A stretch of 64,000 nt of DNA from Brachyhypopomus gauderio (GCF_052324685.1 NC_135223.1:23897369-23961368), one strand, 5' to 3'. Positions 48,048 to 62,430 are shown, counted from the first letter of the stretch. Notes: generated by a model not told the origin, from the letters alone. Numbers and translations: made by a program.

Positions 48048-49108
48048 CTCAGCCACCACCAACGTAAGATTACACCGTATTTTTTACATTTTTCTTACTG
48101 TATTTTGTACATTTTCTTTTTATTTGTTTATTTTGTTGTGTAATTTAAAGTTTTACATGTGGGTTTCTTAATTAAAAACATGTACATTTGAGCCCAGTTA
48201 GTGTTCGATATAAGCTTTCAGGTTGTCTGCTTTGCCGGACTCTCACCCCCTCTGCTCAGTTCTGATGGCCCCTCCCAGCGTAATGACTGGTGGTGTAACG
48301 ACTGGCTGGTATTCCAACATCACCATGTTCCAATGCTTCTAACAGCTTCTGTCCTCTTTGACCAGGACTCAGTCCTCCATGTCAGGCGAAGGATGTTCCA
48401 GCACTGGGCATTCTGACACAAAACACTGCACTTATGTGGCCATCCACCTTGCCCTAGATGACATTAAAAGAAAATTGCTCCGCTAACATTTGTGCAGATC
48501 CATCTTCATCACGAAAGCCATCCGGAAGCTGGCATCCGAGCTCTGAGCCCTTGCCAATAAAACCAATCAGAGCATAGCCAGGCCCAGGAGCAGGGAGAGA
48601 GAGAGAGAGAGGTGGAGAACACAGGGCGTGAAGAAGAGGAGAGAGGGAGGAGGCTTGGAGAGATGGAGAGACAGCTGCTCGGGCCATACTGCTCGCTGAA
48701 GGCCGGCGTTCTGAGCAGGTCTCTAAGAGCACATGCACAACCCGCTTCCAGCACCGCAGGACAGACACGGAGGCACTTCATTACAGCACATCTCTCTTTC
48801 ATATCTGCCGACTCGGCGTGAAGACGTCTTCATCGCTGAGCTGGTCTCTCGAAGCGTGAGGTCCAGGGAAGAGAGAGGAGAAGCAGCTCTGCTGATGCCT
48901 GACCTACACTCCACCAGCCGGCTCCTCTAATTAAGATCAGATTAAGATAATTCTGCCCTTCACGCAGACTGGTCACAACGTGCTGCACACACACCTCCTC
49001 CACACCACCAGCCCGGTGAGCCCGTGTCCCCTTTGAGTGCAGCTCTTCTCCAGCCGACACGTGTGCAGGTGTGCAGGCTGATACCCAGTAATGAGGGAAG
49101 GGAAGCTC
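48043..49108. other. Non-coding stretch
   Basis: No gene recognised. Overlapping frames on both strands at 48454-48930 sit in GC- and purine-rich DNA with a (GA)n at about 48595-48612. Confidence 0.4.
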
Positions 49109-50716
49109 GGCTTGGGCTAGAGGTGAGACCTCTGTTTGGGGTGGAGGTGAGACCTCTGTTTGGGCTAGAGGTGAGACCTCTGTTTGGGGTGGAGGTGAGA
49201 CCTCTGTTTGGGCTAGAGGTGAGACCTCTGTTTGGGGTGGAGGTGAGACCTCTGTTTGGGGTGGAGGTGAGACCTCTGTTTGGGGTGGAGATGAGACCTC
49301 TGTTTGGGGTGGAGGTGAGACCTCTGTTTGGGGTGGAGGTGAGACCTCTGTTTGGGGTGGAGGTGAGACCTCTGTTTGGGGTGGAGATGAGACCTCTGTT
49401 TGGGGTGGAGATGAGACCTCTGTTTGGGGTGGAGGTAAGACATCTGTTTGGAGTGGAGGTGAGACCTCTGTTTGGGGTGGAGGTGAGACCTCTTTTGGAG
49501 TGGAGGTGAGACCTCTGGTTGGGGGGGAGGTGAGACCTCTTTTGGAGTGGAGGTGGGACCTCTGTTTGGGGTGGAGGTGAGACCTCTTTTGGAGTGGAGG
49601 TGAGACCTCTGTTTGGGGTGGAGGTGAGACCTCTGTTTGGGGTGGAGGTAAGACATCTGTTTGGAGTGGAGGTGAGACCTCTGTTTGGGGTGGAGGTGAG
49701 ACCTCTTTTGGAGTGGAGGTGAGACCTCTGTTTGGGGTGGAGGTGAGACCTCTTTTGGAGTGGAGGTGAGACCTCTGTTTGGGGGGGAGGTGAGACCTCT
49801 TTTGGAGTGGAGGTGAGACCTCTGTTTGGGGTGGAGGTGAGACCTCTTTTGGAGTGGAGGTGAGACCTCTGTTTGGGGTGGAGGTGAGACCTCTGTTTGG
49901 GGTGGAGGTGAGACCTCTGTTTGGGGTGGAGGTGAGACCTCTCTTGGGGTGGAGGTGAGACCTCTTTTGGGGTGAAGGTAAGACGTCTGTTTGGGGTAGA
50001 GATGAGACCTCTGTTTAGGGTGGAGGTGAGACCTCTGTTTGGGGTGGAGATGAGACCTCTGGGGTGGAGATGAGACCTCTGTTTGGGGTGGAGGTAAGAC
50101 ATCTGTTTGGGGTGGAGGTGAGACCTCTCTTGGGGTGGAGGTGAGACCTCTTTTGGGGTGAAGGTAAGACGTCTGTTTGGGGTGGAGATGAGACCTCTGT
50201 TTGGGGTGGAGGTGAGACCTCTGTTTGGGGTGGAGGTGAGACCTCTGTTTGGGGTGGAGGTAAGACGTCTGTTTGGGGTGGAGGTGAGACCTCTGTTTGG
50301 GGTGGAGGTGAGACCTCTGTTTGGGGTGGAGGTGAGACCTCTGTTTGGGGTGGAGATGAGACCTCTGTTTGGGGTGGAGATGAGACCTCTGGGGTAGAGA
50401 TGAGACCTCTGTTTGGGGTGGAGGTGAGACCTCTGTTTGGGGTGAAGGTAAGACGTCTGTTTGGGGTGGAGATGAGACCTCTGTTTGGGGTGGAGGTAAG
50501 ACATCTGTTTGGGGGGGAGGTGAGACCTCTTTTGGAGTGGAGGTGAGACCTCTTTTGGGGTGGAGGTGAGACCTCTTTTGGGGTGAAGGTAAGACGTCTG
50601 TTTGGGGTGGAGGTGAGACCTCTGTTTGGGGTAGAGATGAGACCTCTGTTTGGGGTGGAGGTAAGACGTCTGTTTGGGGTGGAGGTGAGATCTCTGTGGG
50701 GCTGGAGGTGAGACCT
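49109..50716. repeat. 24-base minisatellite, about 65 units
   Basis: Unit GTTTGGGGTGGAGGTGAGAC + CTCT, with frequent shorter variants (CTTTTGGAGTGGAGGTGAGA) and G/A changes at two positions. Because 24 is a multiple of three and the unit lacks stops, it creates long repetitive frames on both strands. The longest, on the - strand at 48960-50504, encodes an eight-residue repeat. This is a non-coding array. Confidence 0.97.
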
Positions 50717-51829
50717 TCAGCTACCCTCTGAATATAATAATGATGCCCGAACTGGTGGACTTCTTATTACTGCATGAAAACATGCATGGCAGCCTATTTG
50801 ATACAACTATAGAGCAGGCGTCCATAATATAGTGATCACTCAATGTACGTGAATACTGAGCAGTGGAACCAAAACTGTCCTCAATGTCATCAGGGTGTTC
50901 TGTGTGTGGATGTGATTGGGCCAGAAAATCTGTGACAAATCACACCACAACCCTATCTGTTTCATCAGAGAACAGTACAGTAAGACCGCACCTCCAGACC
51001 AATCAATCATCAGCAATCTGCTGGCCAGTCACACCCCAACACCCAACCCTCCTATCAGGAGTCATCTCGAGCAGCTGACCTGTGCAGTGGCCTATCAGAT
51101 TCTTTAATCTGATTAGAGGAAGTGACTCAGGTTATTGCAGTCAAACATGGTAAAGTGTGGAAAATTCACATGTACATAAAATGTACAACATGCTGTTTTA
51201 TACATTTTTTGTGTGTTTTTGCATGTTATGAGACATTTCACTGCACACTTCATCTGAGTGGGTCTGGATGATTCCTCCCAGGCTGATGTTGGGGCGTTTG
51301 ATCTTTGCTAGTGTAAACAGATGCTTGCACTCACAGAAGACAGTGTAACACGTTGCCTTTGAACCACCCTTCATGAACTAATGAATTACTCATTTTACAC
51401 AGAGACCTAAAAAAAGATTGGTAGATTAAAAACTGATGACCTTGTGATGATTTGTTGGCTGTGTGTCCACACCCTCCTCCTCTTCCTTTAATGAATATCC
51501 TCCTGCAATCCTCATACACCACTTACACCCTGTTGTTTCACGTTTGCTATTTTACGTTTGCATTTGTATGTTTGTTTGTAAACGCCTGAGTGTGAGTGTG
51601 TGCATGTGCTTCTGTATCTATTACATTCTGCTAATGCATAGCAAACCAATGGCCACTACAATTATACAAATAGAATTTACATAAGCCCCATCATGCATTA
51701 TAAAACCAGGAACCATTCTGACACTGCCAAAATAATGAGCTTCAATTCCTCTCGGCAATGCAAATCTAATTTTGGGTTTATCCCTTTAGCTGGTGGAAAG
51801 AATGGTCTCAATTGGTCATAAATCCAGCA
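50717..51829. other. Non-coding stretch
   Basis: No gene or repeat recognised. Confidence 0.45.
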
Positions 51830-52060
51830 GGATCTTGGCCTGGATACCTCAGTGGGGTTTTGACCTGGATACCTCAGTGGGGTTTTGACCTGGATACCTC
51901 AATGGGATCTTAACCTGGATACCTCAATGAGGTCTTGACCTGGATACCTCAGTGGGGTCCTGGATAACTCAGTGGGGTCTTGACCTGGATACCTCAGTGG
52001 GGTCTTGTCCTGGATACCTCAGTGGGGTCTTGACCTGGATACCTCAGTGGAGTCTTGGCC
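51830..52060. repeat. 25-base minisatellite, about 9 units
   Basis: Unit GGTCTTGACCTGGATACCTC + AGTGG, with point variants and one shortened unit at about 51955-51975. Confidence 0.93.
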
Positions 52061-53229
52061 TATATATCTGCATTTTCCTTCCCCAAGAGATTAGCCCCAG
52101 AATTCATTGTGTTGCAAAGCCATTATCAAGCTGGAATTAATCACCCTACTTTGGAGAGGGGAGCTGACCTCTATAAACAGAAATCAAATAAGTGATCTAA
52201 TGCCTTATCAAATACAGTGTACACATTAATTGAAACATGAATCCATAGGCCTATTAGATAGAGACCATGTAAGGTGAGAATACCTTTTAATTAATACCTT
52301 TGTAATATTTCTGTTGACATGGATCACAAAGAATAACTGCCATAAGAATCATAAGTCATAAGAATGTCTGATCATAGGAATAACTGGTCATATGGAAATC
52401 AAGTATGTAAAATGACAGAATATTCACAGATGGCTTTGAATATTGAATATACTTTGCTCTGTAGATACATGTGCATACCGTGTTTCTGGTAATCTCTTAG
52501 CTCGCAATCTTCCATGATTATAATGGCTTTCATCAAGTCACATACTCCATGCCTTGCTGTTTATTTGTGGTGTGTGTTTCTACTGTGCACAGAAGTGTGG
52601 ACCATACAAGCACTTGACATTGAAATAGTAGTTATAATGCTCACCAGCCATGTTTCCGTTGGAACGGAACCCCTGATCCAGATCTCCCCCAGCTGAACTT
52701 CTTCTGATGCCTCCATCCTCGTGAAACATATTTTTAAGCTCTAATTATTTTAGTTTACAGTAGCATCATTTTAAACAATGGAATCTAAAGGCCCTGATTC
52801 ACACCAGTGACACTTATATGGAACTATAGATGTCTTAACTGAGAAAGAGGAAGTATCACTTTAGTGCAGGTCACAAGATCGACCACCGCGTTATCAGTAC
52901 CTCTCACATCCAGAGGGGGCAGCAGAGTACAGGGCATCGGAGGCAGACGCTGCGCTGCTCTAGCCTATTACAGGGAGGAACTAAACACTTCATCACTAGC
53001 AGGTGGCCTGCTCAGTGACAAACAACCAGCTTGTCCAATATATTGTGTGGCTTGTTGTTTATGATGTCTTATTCTTTCTTCACCTGTAGTGCTCTTTAGC
53101 AGGTATTGCTTAAGTGGTCACTGATAAAACAAGATGTGCCTGAGGGTGTGTGAGAGTACTGTAGAGTTTATGTTTGCGTTTGTCTTTACTGGTGATGGTG
53201 TGTCACCATATGGTAGGCGGGAGGCTTTC
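52061..53229. other. Non-coding stretch
   Basis: No gene recognised. AT-rich. Confidence 0.45.
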
Positions 53230-53616
53230 ACACAGGATTTAAATGCCTATCATGCCTCAAAGAGACGGAGAGTTCGAACAAACAGGACAGACGGAAGCAG
53301 ACGGGGAGAGTCTAAGATTCCGGGTGAGAAGCCCGTTCCTTCTGTGCCCTGTGAGGAGACTGCTAATACCTGCTACCTGAGCAGAAAGGATGGCCTCCTG
53401 GTGCAGGACGGCGATGTCTGCTCCAGCGGCCCTAATCCAACCTCCCCACCCCCAAACCGCATGCTTGTGCAGCTCCACGGCGGGCTGAGTTATCGACACG
53501 CGCTCATGCCCCATCGATCCTCACCGCCGCTGTTTCCAGCCAGCTGCGCTATTGACTACAGCCGCCCTAATGATGAGTGGCTGGAGAAGGAGAGCCAAAC
53601 GTCTGGGCAAGCGAAG
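53230..53616 (+). CDS. Unidentified candidate exon on the + strand
   Basis: A frame open for 178 codons (53134-53667) has third-position GC and no low complexity in its middle: DLNAYHASKRRRVRTNRTDG, KPVPSVPCEETANTCYLSRK, DGLLVQDGDVCSSG, then MLVQLHGGLSYRHALMPHRS and AIDYSRPNDEWLEKE. A possible acceptor (CTTTCACACAG at 53239) and donor (GCGAAG/GTAACG at 53617) bracket it. I do not recognise the protein. The opposite strand is also open for 85 codons, so chance remains possible. Confidence 0.25.
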
Positions 53617-53667
53617 GTAACGCAGAGTCAAAGACGACCAGGGCTGACTGGGCAGGCAGCGGGCAGC

Positions 53668-56640
53668 TGATTCATGTGCCTGGCTTTTACTCAACTGCAT
53701 TTAAATCTTTATCAAGGCAGTGTCTGCGGAGAAAGAGGAGCCCTGCCCACAGTGGAAGTTCTGTCCCAAGGCGTGGTCAAAGGGTAGCCACGTCTGCGGC
53801 TTGACCACACATCGGTTTAGGCTGTTCTCAGACCAGCTAAAGCACAATGAAACGTTCCATTATGTGAGGAAGGTTTTATGTGGAGGAGAAATGTTTTACT
53901 TTTGGACCAAAAATGCTGATGGAATAGGTTAAGATATTTGGATGTTGGGCTGTGTGAGGGAATGGCCCGAGTGGAGATGATGGAGTCAGGCACATTCAAA
54001 CAGTCCCTAAGGCCTCCTTCCACCATTTATGAACATTCACCCATTTAAGGGACATTTTATTTTCTTAAAACTCAGTGAAATAAACTGACTGGCGATTTTT
54101 AACGTCTTGTAAGCACCGTATTTTGTATTTCATAGCCAGCACCCAGCATTTTTAAGAGAGTTATATAACATAGTGGTGCATTAAAGAGAGGTCTTTCAGA
54201 CACAGTCTTTTCCCCTCTCACCAGGAGAAGGGAGCACTGCTGCTCTGGGGACCTTAATCTGCAGGGCACCATTCCCCATTCCTTCATCACTCCATTCCTC
54301 CATCACTCCATCCCTCCATCTCTCCATCACTCCATCATCCATCATTCTTCAGGATAGGATCACAGCTTCAGATGTTGCAGCTTGGGTGTCCTGTGCTCCG
54401 CCTGGGATTGAGTTTACAGGAACCCATTGGATTACAGGATCCCATTGGCTTGCAGGATCCCATTGGTTAATGCTGTCTTATGTCTGACGGCCTGCTGTGA
54501 TGTCCTGCACCAGTGCATGGAGCTGCATGATCCCACCGCACCGCTTTTATACCACTTCTCCTGCCCCAGGGGAGTAGCAGTTATTTCTGGGCCCTGTACA
54601 CTCTTAATGTCAGTGGGTCCCTAAAAATGAGGCACATGAGCAAAATGGGTCCCTCTCCCTAATGAGGTGTGCATGTTTAAAGCAGTGAAACACTGAAGTG
54701 TACAGCGATGCAGACTGGTTAGGAATGCCATGCCTTGCCCAAAGTGGATAAATGTACAGATAAGCACATCACAAAGCTGTGATGAACTGGGACTTTAGGC
54801 TCGACGGAGAAGGACGTTTCCGTGTGAGTGTAAACGAGCATGTGTGCGGTCTCACCTACTCAAACATGACCCCATCGGCACTCTGCTTGGCTCTCACTCC
54901 TCCACCTGGGCTAGGCCATAGCTGCAGGCCCAGTAGTGCTCTCCGTCTGTGTGAGTGAGCTCGTAGTGTGAGAGGTAGAGCTACCGGGAGGGTGCAGTTC
55001 ACACCCTGCGTGTAGCTTGCCCCTCTTTTGGGCCAGATGCAGGGGCGGGCCCGGGAGAATCCACCCACAGCCCCTGTGTCCCAGTCAGTTAATCACCACA
55101 CACACCACTGAGCTTCCATCCTGACAGGGTGGTAATAGGGCCTCTGACTCCACCGCTTGGATACCCTTCTAATGTCACACACACGTGCACACTCACACAC
55201 ATACACATATACACACCTTAAAAGTAAATGCTCACCCTCTCCTTCCTGGGGACATAAAAAACAAACTCTCCAAACCAGGGCGAAGGCACAAACAGAAGGC
55301 CCTGAACATCTAAGTCAGTGTGAATATTCACTGCGGCAGCACCAGTGACCTTTTGACTCAGTGACAGTCTGAGTGGTGTAAAATAGCAGAGTTACAGTGA
55401 ATCGAAACAGACAGTTGCACACTTCAATGACAGCAAAGGGCAAAAGGTCGCTTCTCAGAGAAAGCGAAAGTATACAAATGGGTACTAATGTATTCCGGTA
55501 GCTCATGTGCTTCTTGCTTATTTAGTTGTTTAGTTACGTGGCAGAGCAGACCCTCTTCTGGCCCGCACATCAGCTGCTCTACGGCTGACCCACTCAAAAT
55601 CTGGCAGCGCAAATGTGTTGCTTGTTTCTGTTGCTGGCTCTGACGAACATTAGCACAGCTATATAAGGAGAGCAGACTAGCTTGTTATTGGGAAAAAAGT
55701 GAAAAAAAGAATCTTTGCCCAGCAAGCACCATCTGTGTTTTCAAAGTGAATCATTCTTGCATCTTTATGACACACTTATGAACAGTACGCATGAAACGCC
55801 TGGTCAGAGCGGTCCGTTTATTCACCAGCAGACCAGAAAGAGCTGAGACGCAGGAGAACGCAAAACAGAAGAGAAGATTGCTTCAACAGGAAGTGGATCG
55901 AGACATAATCAAAAATCCAACATCAGTAGAAATTAACATACAAAACTCTGAATTTAAGACTATGCAATGTAAGAAGGTGTTTTGCTAGAGTTTACTTTCC
56001 CCTGGGTGTTTCCGTACTAGGGAGAGGTACTGATGAACATGCTATTAATTCACTTCTCAGTCAAAATGATCTTCCATCTAACCTGATTGTGTTAATGTTC
56101 CAACTGCAATCTAATTTTGTACGTCCTTAAGGTGACCTTCTTGTTTGAGATGAATATATTGTATGAATCACTGATGGAAGAGGGTTTGTGTAACACACTC
56201 ATGTACTGTATTCATTCTATGATGACTGTTTGCATATAGATTTTTAATGTTTAATATCGACTAGAAAGAAAGAAGTTTAATGTTGTCATTCAAAACTGGC
56301 ACCAGATACATTTTTGCACAGTACTACATGTGCACCTGTACAGTACTACACGTGCTCGTGTGTTTAGGCAGGTGTATCACTGCGAACATATAAGTGAGAT
56401 CATGCCATCTGAGACGTGTTGGTGCAGGAACATTACTGCATGCAGCACATAATGTCACCGAGCTTGAGTGACGTTCGGCTAGACGACGCACAAGCAGCTT
56501 TGCTTTGCACAGGTGTGTCATTTTCCAGTTCTCTTCATCATCAAATGATCCGTCACTCACGCTGAAATTAATACCGTAGTCTGCCTCACTGCTACTCCGT
56601 CTGTCCTCCGTCTGGAGGCTGACGAGGCCGCTCTCCTTCC
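53668..56640. other. Non-coding stretch
   Basis: No gene recognised. It contains CTCCATCA-type tandem repeats at 54280-54345 and a 17-base triplication (CAGGATCCCATTGG) at about 54418-54470. Short frames such as 55791-55988 lack domains and splice context. Confidence 0.45.
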
Positions 56641-59600
56641 CGCCACTACTACCTCCCCACTGTCCCCCTGTCCTCCTGTCCCCACTGTCCTCCCGTCCCC
56701 TGTCCCCCTGTCACCAGCACCAGCAGAGACGGAGCCAACAGACCAAACTGCACATCACTGTACATTTTTTTAAAGCACCTGGGCACATTGTGGCTGTACA
56801 TAAACCTTTTTTTTCCCCCATACAAATTCCTCCCTCCATTTGCAGCCCTCGCTCTTAGCCGAAAGCGTTTTAATGTGTTATTGACAGACACACATATGCA
56901 GAACACACTCATGGAGAAGGAAACAGGGCCATAGTGTGCTACATGACAGCTCTAATCAGCCATGCAGTTTTATTTTAGAATACATCACTCTTTTACTGTC
57001 TTTCTATCGCTCTTATTTTTTTGTTTTTCCAAAAAGTCTACACCAACCTTGGGTATATGAAAGGAGCTATATAAATCTATTATCATCATCATCATCATCA
57101 TTATTTTCTCTCTTTCCTCCTTTCCACTGCACGTGGAATAACAAAATAAAGTCGAGCCGAAACAGCACAGAAAGTGGTAGTTTTGAGGGACTCATTCTGA
57201 ATGGTCAGTGTCTAATTCATAAAGTGTTTGGTCCTGACTCTCAGAATGCTGTTGCGTTACATATGTGGCAAACCACAAAAAGGAATTTGAGTTCTAGCAG
57301 GAAGGACCGATTTCTTTATTCATCTATTTACTTTATCACATCCTGTCTTTAAAAACAACACCACCTCAGAATATCTAGTTGGTCCGTGGTAGTGTGTTTC
57401 TAGGCTACAAGTATAACGGATGAGTGGGAGGTAGCAAGCACACTCCTCTACTCCCTCGGCTTCCTCTTCTTCCTCAGTGTGTGGTGGCCAGGACTGGGGG
57501 GGTTGATTGGGGGTATTTGGGCTGCTAGCTCCCCCCCCCCGACATCCACCTCCTGCTGCTTAATGTCCTCTGTCCCACCGAGGGACTCTGTCCTCCGTCT
57601 GGCATGGAGACGTTTCTGATGGTTTCCCAGAGAGCATGCGGGATTTGTAGGCCGTAGCCTACAGGAACGTCTTCACTTTTATAGCTGATGCTCCGGCCTC
57701 TCCGGCACCTCTAGTTGTGCAATTAGCAAAGGTCAGTGAGCATTTAATCTCCCTGGCTCAGTGTGTGCTTACATAACCTCCACTGCCTGCCGAGTCAAAC
57801 ACTCCTAAGGCTCAGAGAAAGTTTTCCGGGGCGATTCAGGGCTGCTGTAACTCTGGGTGTCCTGTGTGGCGTAATCATTGCATGGTGATATGACAAAAAA
57901 GGCTCCATAGTTTTCACTTCTGCCTATTTCAACACCATTAATGGTGTTGGCAACAAAAGCTGCAAAACAAAGAGGATCCAAGCCATTAGTTTACGTTTCA
58001 TAGCCTTTTTATTACTGAATATCTGAACAGTTCTATTAACACTGTTACATTTTGCACGCATCCTGAACGTGCACGTTCAGAGTCCGTCAAAGTCTCTGAG
58101 ATGCTTTAAAGAAGATAAAATATGACAGGTGATGTAGATTAGTGCTTCCAGATGGAGTTACAGGGTCTGTGTATCTGACCTGTCCATCATGGATAAATCG
58201 AATGGGAGTGTTCAGATCAGACTCACTCTCTGATACACTGCACAACACCACTTCTGTAGTCAGACTTAACACTTTACTTTGGATGGTGCCATGACATGAT
58301 TACTCAGTTCCTCTGTGTGTGTGTGTGACATTAGTATATTTTAATCAGGTTGTTTCGGTTGTTGGCAGCTGCCGTAAGCATCCCTCCTGCAAAGATGAAT
58401 AATGAGATAAAGTCATTCAGTTGCTACAAGGTAAGCCTCAAATATCACTATGTTGTCATTCAATGTTTGACTTCAAACCAAGTTGCATAAGACTAAGAAT
58501 ATAGATACTGTTTTGGGTGTGTACATTATCGGACTAAATCAAATTTGGTCAGACAATGAAAATAAATTTGCTTACCCAGTTCAGAAAACACTGGGGAATG
58601 AACCTTTAGCCCAGTGAATCATGCCCACAGTTCCATTGCAAAACTCAACACGTTGCCTCTGAAGAAACACGTTCAGATCAGTGAGTCAGTAGCCCATTCA
58701 TCTGCTTATGAAAGTAGCAATATCTGTTTTCATCAGTGAGTTTCATTGGTAACTTAAGAACAGAGAGTAAACTATGATTTGAAAGGATATACATGTATTA
58801 TTCTAAAATGTGCCTTAGGCCATTTCAATTCCTACACAAAATAGTTTACCAATCCTGTGGTCTTACAGTTCACGATAGAATAAATTATGTCTGTTTCCTC
58901 TCAGACTACCATTTTAAAAATCAGTCTGGGCTACATAACTCTAAATCATGTGTTTACAAATGGAACTGTGTTGTATCTGCATGTAAAACATGGTTACCTC
59001 AGTATTTCAAAATAAATTGTTTTCACTTGTGGATGCATGAATGTTGAAACAGACTAGTGCAGTTCTCATGGATGTGAACTGGTTTGGCCACCAGAGGACT
59101 GACTATGGAGTAGAATAGCTCTTAGCTATAACTGGCAGGTGGAATAAGGTGCTACTTTATCAGAGCAGTATTAGTGCTTTATTTTAGACAGAAGAAATGG
59201 AAGGAGGTAAAGAAGGCGTTGGTGATTTACTCCAGCAGTAACCATAAGCCTTCCATGTTTTAAGGACTTGCGTTAGCTGAGATCTAAGAACGAAGCGAAT
59301 TGGCTTCTTGTTGATCCACAAGCTGCGATCATCTCCATGGCTACAGTAACCATGCACATATTTCCAGAGATCGATGGGCTGAAAGGCCATGCTGGCTGTG
59401 TCACAGTGTAGCACGTAAGCAGGAACTAAAGCACCAATTTTGATCTCATTACGCCATGTTTATGCTTCAAGAGTAATGACATGGTGACTAGCATTCTTGC
59501 TTTGTGTCGTCACGGGTCTTGTCTCATTTTGGTTCTACTAAAATGCAGTTAAATATTTAAGCATTCTTTTAACATCCACCAATTTCTCCAAATTTCTTCA

Positions 59601-61155
59601 CAGGTTATTTGTTGACAGGTAACACAAAGGTTAAACATACAACAAAACGATATTCACACTGTTTTGATTGGAATTGCAAGGAAGTTTCTAACAACAGAAT
59701 TATTAAGACTGGAAATAGAAACCAGGGGTCTAAATTACACACAACTGTTTTAATTTTCTAGAACATCTTTGCTCTATAACAGCTAGTAAGTGCAGGTCAA
59801 TGTAAGGAAGAAGCACATAAAGACGTCATTACTGTTAGGGTGACGGGACTATTACTGTTAGGGTGACAGGACCATGAGGATGAATGAGCCATCGGGACCG
59901 TCTGAGGTTACTCTCTAGGAGGCAAGGGCCTCCGAGATGGATCCAAACACAGATGAGGTGGACCAAGGACCCAGAGGTGAACAGACAAAAACAGAGGAGC
60001 CCACAACTGGGGCAGGATTCAAAATCCAAAATCTGCCCCACACGTAGGGCTTTAAAACACACAGCTCTGCCCATGTCACCACAAGGAAGCTGAGGAGGAC
60101 TTGTGATGTGTGAGAAGAGCTTGGTGGAGACGAAAAGCAGGAATGATGCTCACCAAACCAGATGGGATGGATTTACTGGTGAACAAAGCCACAGCCACTA
60201 TCTAGAAACAAACAAGCAGACCAAAGCCCTGGTAGACTTGTTCAGGCTGGGTGTGAGACCTGGGTTTGCCAAGTCAGGGACCCAGACTCCACTCGTCAGA
60301 CAGAACCAGACCAACAAATGAGACCAAGCAGAGCAACAGAACGAGAGGGGAGGTTCCCCAGAAGAAACAACTTAAGACAAACACAAAGGAAGACTGTCCC
60401 TCGTCAAAGGAAGAAATACCAATTAACAGCAAATTCATGGCACATATAGCACACAGCAAGACATCACAAAGAGTTTCCTTTGCAAAGCTGTTAAATAGGG
60501 TGAGGCCTCTTGGGGGATATCAGGCTAATGAACCCTGATTAGCTCATAGCTCATGGCCCCCCTCTGGTGGCCGCTGACTGGTGTTGCGTGCCACCCATTA
60601 CAATTACCAGCATTTTAATGGTATCAGCACCACATATGAAAATCCCGAAGGGACATGCTTCCCTGACAGTCTAGATGACAAACAAAATGGATGCGTTTGT
60701 CATTTAAATGTTTATATCCTGGTTACATAAATGATTCCTTGCAGCTCAGCCTTAGGTGCAGTGATGTCGTTTCAGGTATTCAGTGGTGAGGGGGAAGTTG
60801 ACGTCCCGCATCTCAATGAACGTCTCGGTTCCTGCTTCCTGTAGTTTCCTGTGCTTTCTGCACTAGTTTGCCTTTTAACTCGTACGCCATCTGGTTCCCA
60901 TCACTCATGCTTACTGCAGCCACCAGTCTCAAGCAACCAGCTCTTCAGAGCTTAAATCCATCTTTTGGGTATTGATTACCTGTTCCTTTCCATGTTCCTC
61001 ATTTATTTTAGCCACAATACCTATTTCTCTCAGGCAGTCTGCCAAGGTTTTTATCTGATGATGCCATGTGATCCTGGAAGCAACCTCAGTCGACGAACGA
61101 AAAAAAAACAGAAAAGTCGAACGTCACCAGCTTATTGGAACTACACTGATGGTTT
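56641..61155. other. Non-coding stretch with small repeats
   Basis: No gene recognised. It contains CCCCTGTCCTCC-type short repeats (56655-56715), an ATC triplet repeat (57082-57101), a C-run (57531-57540) and a 23-base duplication (TTACTGTTAGGGTGAC) at 59830-59875. The block 59830-60595 has the unstructured purine-rich look of dispersed repeat DNA and ends with TGATTAGC...CCCTCTGGTGGCC, shared with 42020-42060. Confidence 0.4.
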
Positions 61156-61182
61156 CCCCCCCCCCCCCCCCCCCCCCCCCCC
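61156..61182. repeat. Poly-C tract (27 C)
   Basis: Twenty-seven consecutive C followed by AG. It imitates a splice acceptor but no exon follows convincingly. Confidence 0.95.
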
Positions 61183-62333
61183 AGGCGATGAAGGCACGGC
61201 TTCAGGTTTCAGTGTTCTAAACTAACAATTGCTCCTGAGTGGCTATGATAAGTAATTACATTAACGTACGGTCCTTAGACGTCAAAGGACCAGTTTCATG
61301 GGCGAGGTGGTACAATGGTTTTCTCCTTGAGCTCTTGTTCATGTGTGCGTACAGTAACTTCACCTTATGGCAATTGTTAAAGGAGCTCCTCCAGAGCTGA
61401 TGAAGGTGAAGATAACTCCCATGATGCAGTCTGATTCCTCTTCCTTCCAGTCATCTTTGATGTGGGTCATCAGCACTAATGGACTCGTGTAACTTCATCC
61501 TACCAACAGTCCCTCTTGCCGTCTTGCTGGAACCTTCCAAACGTGATGTTGAGTAGTTGCTAACATTTACAGACATATTAAAAGTAAAAAAAAAAAAAAA
61601 AAACACAGGCTCTCTTTGTCTCTTCTATCTAAACTGGCTTTCAGAGATGAAGCGGATATTTCCTGAAGCACACGGGAGTGAGGCCCGAGCAGGGATATCC
61701 TGCCTGTCTTTCCAACATATTAGCACTGACTAACTGGTGTACTGACAGTGTCATACAAGGATGGGTTCCTGGCACACTGCATACGGAGAGTGATTGGCTT
61801 GGAAACATAATCAATCCCACCATCTTTCTCTGTCTCTCTCTCTTTCTCTGCCTCTCTCTCTCTTTCTGTCTCTGTCTCTTTTTTATCTATTAAGCTCCTC
61901 TTCCATCAAGTTCTCTAAGCCCTACGCAGTACGTCTTATCCTACCTGCCATCCATTTATACTGAATTCCTTTGTGTACCATTCGCATCTCACTAGTGTGG
62001 AGTGAATGAACAGTTTGAGCTCAAATGAAAATGGGGTACCAGCAACAGGCTTGCAGCTGTTCTGGAGTTGGCTGTTCTGGAGTTGGCTCTTCTGAAACGG
62101 GAAGGAAATGTTTGTGACGGCGTAATCTGTCCACGGCACAGGCTCGCTTCCACCCTCTGTGTTCCAGGGAGCGTCGGTTTAATTTCACTAGCAGTCAGTG
62201 GCGCTCTTATTTTGACAGCTCTGAGTGGTGGTCCTTGGGGGAGGGGTTATTTTCCAGCCTAGAAATCAGGCTGGTTGCTCTCATGGATGCTTTTAAAACA
62301 ACAACAACAAAAAAAAATAGAACATGTACCTTG

Positions 62334-62335
<2 letters not shown>
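61183..62335. other. Non-coding stretch
   Basis: No gene recognised. It contains a poly-A run at 61586-61603 and a CT-rich patch at 61830-61880. Confidence 0.45.

Positions 62336-62428
<93 letters not shown>
62336..62428. repeat. (CT)n followed by (CA)n microsatellite
   Basis: About 9 CT units then about 37 CA units. Confidence 0.97.

Positions 62429-62430
<2 letters not shown>

Noticed and set aside
48960..50504. A 514-codon - strand open frame
   Set aside because: It is the translation of a 24-base stop-free tandem repeat. The repeat is also open on the + strand, and there is no non-repeat domain or promoter.
61156..61225. A splice acceptor made by the poly-C tract followed by AG
   Set aside because: The downstream frame is short, shows no domain, and poly-C tracts are common simple repeats here.
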